NCBI RefSeq assembly: GCF_008795985.1
Contig: NZ_VMHP01000001.1
Span: 1,302,001 to 1,366,000, forward strand
Reading direction: 5' to 3'
DNA from: Marinobacter halotolerans
GTDB lineage: Bacteria > Pseudomonadota > Gammaproteobacteria > Pseudomonadales > Oleiphilaceae
Length of the DNA: 64,000 bases
Shown: in pieces, positions 61,201-64,000 of the stretch
How positions within the stretch are numbered: position 1 is the stretch's first letter
How the letters are laid out: every line of letters begins with the position of its first letter
Notes under the pieces: generated by a model
Seen by the model: the letters and a program-made list of their open reading frames with translations, nothing else
Told to the model about the DNA's origin: nothing
Database searches by the model: none
Position numbers and translations under genes: made by a program

Positions 61201-62157
61201 TTACCCTCGTTGCAGAAGACGCCTCTCGATGGCATCCATCAGCAGGCCTGATATATCGATCCCGAAAGCGGCATCGAGTTCCCGGATGCAGGTTGGACTG
61301 GTGACGTTGATTTCCGTCAGGAAGTCGCCAATCACATCAATGCCTACAAAAATCAGCCCTTTCTTTTTTAACACCGGGGCCACGCGGTCACAAATCTCCC
61401 GGTCCCTGGCCGTCAGTTCCCTGCCTTCACCACGACCGCCAGCGGCGAGATTACCGCGATTCTCACCGTCTGAAGGAATCCGCGCAAGGGCATAGGGTAC
61501 AGGCTCGCCGTCAATTAACAGGATCCGCTTGTCCCCCTGCTTTATTTCCGGCACGTATTTCTGCGCCATCGCCTGATGGGCACCGTTGTTGGTCAGGGTT
61601 TCGATAATCACACCGAGGTTGGCATCGTTTTCTTTTATCCGGAATATAGAGCTGCCACCCATGCCATCAACGGGCTTCATAATCACATCTTTATGACGGG
61701 CATAGAATGCACGCAGCCGCTCGGATGACCGGGTCACAATCAGTGGCGGGGTCAAATCCTCAAACTGGGTGGCGAACAGTTTTTCATTACAGTCCCGCAG
61801 GGTGGACGCCGGGTTCACCACCAGAGCCCCCTGTTGCTCGGCCGATTCCAGTATGTAGGTGGCCATCAGAAACTCTCGGTCCACCGGCGGATCCTGGCGC
61901 ATCAGAATTACATCCAGATCACCCAATGCACGATCCCTGGATTCACCGAAGGTGAACCAGTCATCCGGATCCATCCGCACCACAATGTCTCTGGTGCGGG
62001 CCATGGCTGTACCGCCATCAAGGTAAAGATCGGAAAGCTCCATATACTCGATGGACCAGCCTCGCTTGGCGGCCGCAACAAGCATCGACAGAGAGCTGTC
62101 TTTCTTGTAGTGAATTTTCTCGATGGGATCCATCACGATGCCAAGCCGGACTGTCAT
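61201..62157 (-). CDS. gshB: Glutathione synthase
   Basis: The 318-residue ATP-grasp enzyme begins with LGIVMDPIEKIHYKKDSSL and contains LVNPASTLRDCNEKLFA, MKPVDGMGGSSIF and DVIGDFLTEINVTSPT, all typical of GshB. It adds glycine to gamma-glutamylcysteine. It is the first gene of the minus-strand operon that runs to pyrC'. The 243-base gap to pilG holds both divergent promoters; I could not identify a clear consensus pair for either. Confidence 0.97.
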   Translation of the reverse strand: MTVRLGIVMDPIEKIHYKKDSSLSMLVAAAKRGWSIEYMELSDLYLDGGTAMARTRDIVVRMDPDDWFTFGESRDRALGDLDVILMRQDPPVDREFLMATYILESAEQQGALVVNPASTLRDCNEKLFATQFEDLTPPLIVTRSSERLRAFYARHKDVIMKPVDGMGGSSIFRIKENDANLGVIIETLTNNGAHQAMAQKYVPEIKQGDKRILLIDGEPVPYALARIPSDGENRGNLAAGGRGEGRELTARDREICDRVAPVLKKKGLIFVGIDVIGDFLTEINVTSPTCIRELDAAFGIDISGLLMDAIERRLLQRG

Positions 62158-62400
62158 ATAACCCCTTCATATAAAGGTGCGAAAACCGGAACCGCTATGC
62201 AAAGCGACCGGTATAAAAAGTGCTATGCTGTGATCACTGGTGGTATTGTACCCGCGCAAGTACATTTGGTCACAAAGTTCTACTTTTTATCCGGGCAGCA
62301 ATACTCTATAAATAAGCGGGGCTTATAGATCAACCTTCACGATTGTGTTAAAAAGCCCGGTTGGAAAATAACGATACGCAGAGCGCAAGGCTGTTGGACA

Positions 62401-62793
62401 ATGGATGACAACTTCGAAAATCTGAAGATCATGGTGATCGACGACAGTAAAACCATCCGTCGCACCGCAGAAACCCTGTTGAAAAAAGTGGGTTGTGAAG
62501 TCATTACCGCAACCGACGGCTTTGACGCTCTGGCAAAGATTGCCGATTCCCAGCCCAACATCATCTTTGTTGACATCATGATGCCCCGGCTGGACGGCTA
62601 TCAGACCTGCGCGCTGATCAAGAACAACTCTTCCTTCAAGAAAACACCGGTCATCATGCTGTCCAGTAAGGATGGCCTGTTCGACAAGGCCAAGGGGCGC
62701 ATCGTCGGGTCTGACCAGTACCTGACCAAGCCGTTTAGCAAGGATGAGCTTCTGAACACCATTCGCCAGTACGTTCCCGCCGCGGAACAGTAA
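62401..62793 (+). CDS. pilG: Twitching motility response regulator PilG
   Basis: A 130-residue single-domain CheY-like regulator with Asp14/Asp15, phospho-acceptor Asp58 (IIFVDIMMPRLDG) and Lys110 (QYLTKPFS). In the Pil-Chp chemosensory system PilG promotes pilus extension and links to cyclic AMP control. It is followed by pilH, pilI and pilJ, in the Pseudomonas order. Confidence 0.95.
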   Translation: MDDNFENLKIMVIDDSKTIRRTAETLLKKVGCEVITATDGFDALAKIADSQPNIIFVDIMMPRLDGYQTCALIKNNSSFKKTPVIMLSSKDGLFDKAKGRIVGSDQYLTKPFSKDELLNTIRQYVPAAEQ

Positions 62794-62817
62794 CCCAGCA
62801 CAAGCATTGAGGACACC

Positions 62818-63180
62818 ATGGCCCGGATTCTGATTGTTGATGACTCACCGACCGAGGTTAAGAAAATCTCGACCATTCTGGAAAAGCACAAGCACGAAGT
62901 GCTGACCGCAGACAATGGTGCCGACGGCGTTGCCAAAGCCCGCGCAGAGACACCCGACCTTGTTCTGATGGATGTTGTCATGCCCGGCCTCAATGGCTTC
63001 CAGGCGACCCGCCAACTGACTCGTGCACCGGAAACAGCCGCTATTCCCGTTGTTATCGTCACTACCAAAGATCAGGAAACCGATCGCGTCTGGGGTACCC
63101 GTCAGGGCGCCAAAGGCTATCTGGTAAAGCCGGTCAACGAAGACGATCTGATCAAAACCATCAACAGCCTTATCGGCTGA
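62818..63180 (+). CDS. pilH: Twitching motility response regulator PilH
   Basis: The 120-residue CheY-like protein has Asp8/Asp9, phospho-acceptor Asp52 (LVLMDVVMPGLNG) and Lys104 (GYLVKPVN). The VWGTRQGAKGYLVKP string is typical of PilH, which counteracts PilG and favours retraction. GAGGA lies 7-8 bases before the ATG. Confidence 0.95.
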   Translation: MARILIVDDSPTEVKKISTILEKHKHEVLTADNGADGVAKARAETPDLVLMDVVMPGLNGFQATRQLTRAPETAAIPVVIVTTKDQETDRVWGTRQGAKGYLVKPVNEDDLIKTINSLIG

Positions 63181-63200
63181 TTCCCAACTGTGGAGTGAGC

Positions 63201-63746
63201 ATGTCCGCCCAGGCCGCCCCTTTTGCCGTTCTGACGGATATCGCCCGGCGCAGCCGTTCCCTCGCGGCCGGTCTGCCGGAGCAGCAGCAAGCCGTCGAAC
63301 TCTGGAACGGCATCGGCTTTGTTCTGGCCGGTGAACGCTATGTTGCACCCATGGGCGAGGTGGTCGAGATTCTCCACGTCCCCCGCTATACCCATATACC
63401 GGGGGTTCGTTCTTTTATGCTTGGCGCCGCCAATGTGCGGGGCCGGCTCCTGCCACTGATTGACCTTGCCGGATTTTTCGACGTCCCTCGTTCATCACGC
63501 AGCCATCGCGAGCGCCGCGTGCTGGTGGTTGAGCAGGGGGATGTGTTCAGCGGCCTGGTGGTCGACAGCGTATCAGGGATGCAGTATTTCGCCGTGGACA
63601 GCCATGTGGCATCGCCACAGGGAGTTCCGGCAAGTGTTCAGCCGTTCGTAAATGGCGGCTATGAACGTAATGAGGAAATCTGGAAAGTGTTTTCCGCCGC
63701 CGACCTGCTCGGCGACGAACGCTTCCTGGATGTCGCGCAATGGTAA
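63201..63746 (+). CDS. pilI: CheW-like coupling protein PilI
   Basis: A 181-residue CheW-domain protein (GIGFVLAGERYVAPMGEVVE, IPGVRSFMLGAANVRGRLLP, LIDLAGFF) that couples the receptor PilJ to the kinase ChpA. I chose ATG 63201, with GGAG 5 bases upstream, over GTG 63195, which overlaps that site. It lies 20 bases after pilH. Confidence 0.94.
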   Translation: MSAQAAPFAVLTDIARRSRSLAAGLPEQQQAVELWNGIGFVLAGERYVAPMGEVVEILHVPRYTHIPGVRSFMLGAANVRGRLLPLIDLAGFFDVPRSSRSHRERRVLVVEQGDVFSGLVVDSVSGMQYFAVDSHVASPQGVPASVQPFVNGGYERNEEIWKVFSAADLLGDERFLDVAQW

Positions 63747-63837
63747 GGGTGGTCACAGCAGCAGGTACTTCTTCCTACCTGCAGAGCGCCCGCAGACACA
63801 GACTTACCACTATTAAGAAGAGGCCGGGAGCCAGAAA

Positions 63838-64000
63838 ATGAAAAACAGAGCCGGAAAACTCAGTATGGGACAGGGAGGCAACAAACTCGTTGCCGGCCTG
63901 ATCGCCGTACTGATCGCATTGACCATCCTGCTCGTTGCAGTGCTGTTCATTATCAACCAGAACAGTCAGCACGATCAGCAATACATAGCCCACACCGCGG
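63838..64000 (+). CDS. pilJ: Methyl-accepting chemotaxis protein PilJ, N-terminal fragment cut by window edge
   Basis: The visible 54 residues start MKNRAGKLSMGQGGNK and contain the first membrane segment (LVAGLIAVLIALTILLVAVL), followed by the beginning of the periplasmic domain. Position after pilI identifies it as PilJ, the receptor of the Pil-Chp system. GGGAG precedes the ATG. The rest lies beyond the window. Confidence 0.85.
   Translation, partial: MKNRAGKLSMGQGGNKLVAGLIAVLIALTILLVAVLFIINQNSQHDQQYIAHTA

Noticed and set aside
1..64000. CRISPR array, prophage or intact insertion sequence
   Set aside because: No regularly spaced direct repeats, phage structural genes outside the T6SS or transposase frames were seen.

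Overview
The window looks like the chromosome of a marine gammaproteobacterium close to Marinobacter. The evidence is gene content and order: gshB-tonB-algH-ruvX-pyrR-pyrB-pyrC' next to pilGHIJ, ftsY-ftsE-ftsX followed by rpoH, and hslR-hslO-pckA, all of which resemble Pseudomonas-type neighbourhoods. GC content is moderately high. The Marinobacter assignment itself comes from family recognition and was not computed. I see no tRNA, rRNA, CRISPR array or intact transposase, and no gene-free stretch longer than 300 bases.

Region 1 (1-29007, almost all minus strand). The left edge holds a zeta-type toxin/ParD-like antitoxin pair (toxin cut by the window) and a glyoxalase. Then comes a nearly complete type VI secretion system in the Vibrio cholerae vas order, read leftwards from 29007: tssB, tssC, tssE, tssF, tssG, tagH (FHA), tssJ, tssK, tssL, clpV, vasH (sigma-54 activator), tagO/vasI, tssA and tssM. 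An effector module follows: vgrG, a DUF4123 chaperone, a 1133-residue VasX-like membrane-acting effector, a DUF6708 membrane protein, an unannotated 50-codon ORF and a DUF3304 protein. hcp and a PAAR gene are absent and must lie elsewhere. Most genes overlap or abut, but hairpins interrupt the row after tssE, after clpV and after tssM.

Region 2 (29281-36737). Acyl-CoA-binding protein, a stand-alone integrase N-terminal domain, a secreted protein, greB with a terminator in its leader, a small helical protein, an OmpR-type two-component pair, the glyoxylate-pathway pair glxR-hyi, and rpoH.

Region 3 (36932-48424). Housekeeping genes: ftsX/E/Y, rsmD, a fatty acid desaturase, mutM, a small membrane protein, a GMP/IMP nucleotidase, hslR, hslO and pckA, then a PA2778/PA2779-type peptidase pair.

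Region 4 (48498-56279). A DUF2855 gene and a flavin-dependent oxidoreductase gene stand head-to-head with a TetR gene. Both facing genes have lost their 5' ends at one junction near 50960. A lipoprotein plus fused TRAP permease operon, an HU gene and a putative solute-binding protein follow.

Region 5 (56483-64000). The gshB-to-pyrC' operon on the minus strand, and the start of the twitching chemosensory operon pilG-pilH-pilI-pilJ on the plus strand (pilJ cut by the window).

The most unusual signal is a family of hairpin elements at 16732-16843, 26348-26462 and 35663-35780. They share a conserved core of about 54 bases, but each copy is enclosed by its own unrelated 29-32 bp inverted repeat. 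A fourth hairpin of the same design with a different core lies at 26250-26338. Three of the four are inside the T6SS gene row.
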